From Acidimicrobiales bacterium (GTDB taxonomy: Bacteria; Actinomycetota; Acidimicrobiia; Acidimicrobiales; RAAP-2), in NCBI GenBank assembly GCA_017882985.1, contig JADGOK010000043.1, forward strand, positions 1-6,990: DNA of 6,990 nucleotides, written 5' to 3'. Positions within the stretch are counted from its first letter, which is position 1; every line of letters starts with the position of its first letter. A program made the translations under genes and the position numbers. The notes below the pieces were generated by a model. It was given only the letters and a program-made list of their open reading frames with translations, made no database searches and had not been told where the DNA came from. This document shows, piece after piece, positions 6,787 through 6,990 of the stretch.

Positions 6787-6798
6787 TCGCTCGGGACT
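6756..6798 (-). terminator. 14-bp perfect hairpin (repeat 1:2) between two tandem minus-strand genes
   Basis: AGTCCCGAGCGAAC (6756-6769) and its exact reverse complement (6785-6798) flank a 15-base loop. On the minus strand the hairpin starts 27 bases after the TAA of the upstream gene and ends 65 bases before the ATG of the secreted-protein gene. It is therefore placed as a terminator of the first gene or an attenuator of the second. No T-run follows. Confidence 0.55.
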
Positions 6799-6825
6799 AC
6801 ACGGACTAGCGGTGATGCTTGCTGG

Positions 6826-6990
6826 TTACTTCAACGTGACCGGTGCCGCGAGCAACGTCAGCACCGACATCGTGTGGTTGGGGCTGAACGTCCCGGTGGC
6901 GCCGGCAACAGCTGGCCTCACGATGACGGTCTTGGTCGTGCGGAACGAGCGGGTAACGAACTTGCCCCTGACCTTGACTCGCTTGTGGCT
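6826..6990 (-). CDS. Hypothetical protein, C-terminal 54 residues
   Basis: An open frame enters from the right edge and ends at TAA (6826-6828). Its 54 visible codons show strong G/C preference at the third position, which supports real coding over the other frames. The visible residues include a basic stretch (SHKRVKVRGKFVTRSFRTTK) and then a mostly hydrophobic and Thr-rich end (SVLTLLAAPVTLK). Alternating polar and apolar residues suggest beta strands, as at the end of an extracellular Ig-like domain. No family is recognised and the signal region, if any, lies outside. It runs in the same direction as the secreted-protein gene 135 bases downstream, so the two could share a transcript if the hairpins between them are read through. 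Confidence 0.6.
   Translation of the reverse strand, partial: SHKRVKVRGKFVTRSFRTTKTVIVRPAVAGATGTFSPNHTMSVLTLLAAPVTLK

Noticed and set aside
6756..6798. Terminal inverted repeats of an insertion sequence
   Set aside because: The arms are only 15 bases apart with no transposase between or beside them and no clear target duplication. An RNA hairpin explains them better.
6691..6825. Promoter for the secreted-protein gene
   Set aside because: I looked for TTGACA/TANNNT pairs on the minus strand and found no combination with acceptable spacing. A promoter may exist but cannot be supported by eye.

Overview
The window is high-GC, densely packed bacterial chromosome. Four features point to an actinobacterium: an actinobacterial-type cytochrome c oxidase subunit IV (CtaF) directly behind subunits II and I, a short YdfJ-like MMPL transporter, a transporter start that appears leaderless, and strong G/C preference at third codon positions. 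I favour a deep-branching lineage such as Acidimicrobiia, but this is inference; no taxonomic marker is present.

Left part (1-2592, + strand) is an aa3-type cytochrome c oxidase operon. It holds the 3' end of ctaC (subunit II with the CuA site), complete ctaD (subunit I with haem a, haem a3-CuB and both proton channels), and complete ctaF (subunit IV). The genes are translationally coupled: ctaD starts on the base after the ctaC stop, and ctaF overlaps ctaD in ATGA. CuA in CtaC takes electrons from cytochrome c and passes them to haem a and the binuclear centre in CtaD. Subunit III (ctaE) is not in the window. A short spacer (2593-2687) carries a compact hairpin and then a promoter-like element.

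Middle part (2688-4844, + strand) is one MMPL/RND-family membrane transporter that probably uses its own promoter and a leaderless mRNA. Its last codons form a perfect 18-bp hairpin that ends on the stop codon. It probably serves as a shared terminator with the convergent gene 22 bp away.

Right part (4867-6990, - strand) holds two tandem genes. The complete one encodes a 607-residue exported protein with three IPT/TIG-like beta-sandwich repeats and an unassigned C-terminal domain. Upstream of it lies the 3' end of another gene of unknown function. The 135-bp gap between them contains three copies of one short motif in alternating orientation, so two mutually exclusive hairpins could form in the RNA.

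No defence system, CRISPR array, tRNA, rRNA or insertion sequence is visible. The oxidase and transporter are ordinary. The least explained parts are the secreted protein and the inverted-repeat leader in front of it.
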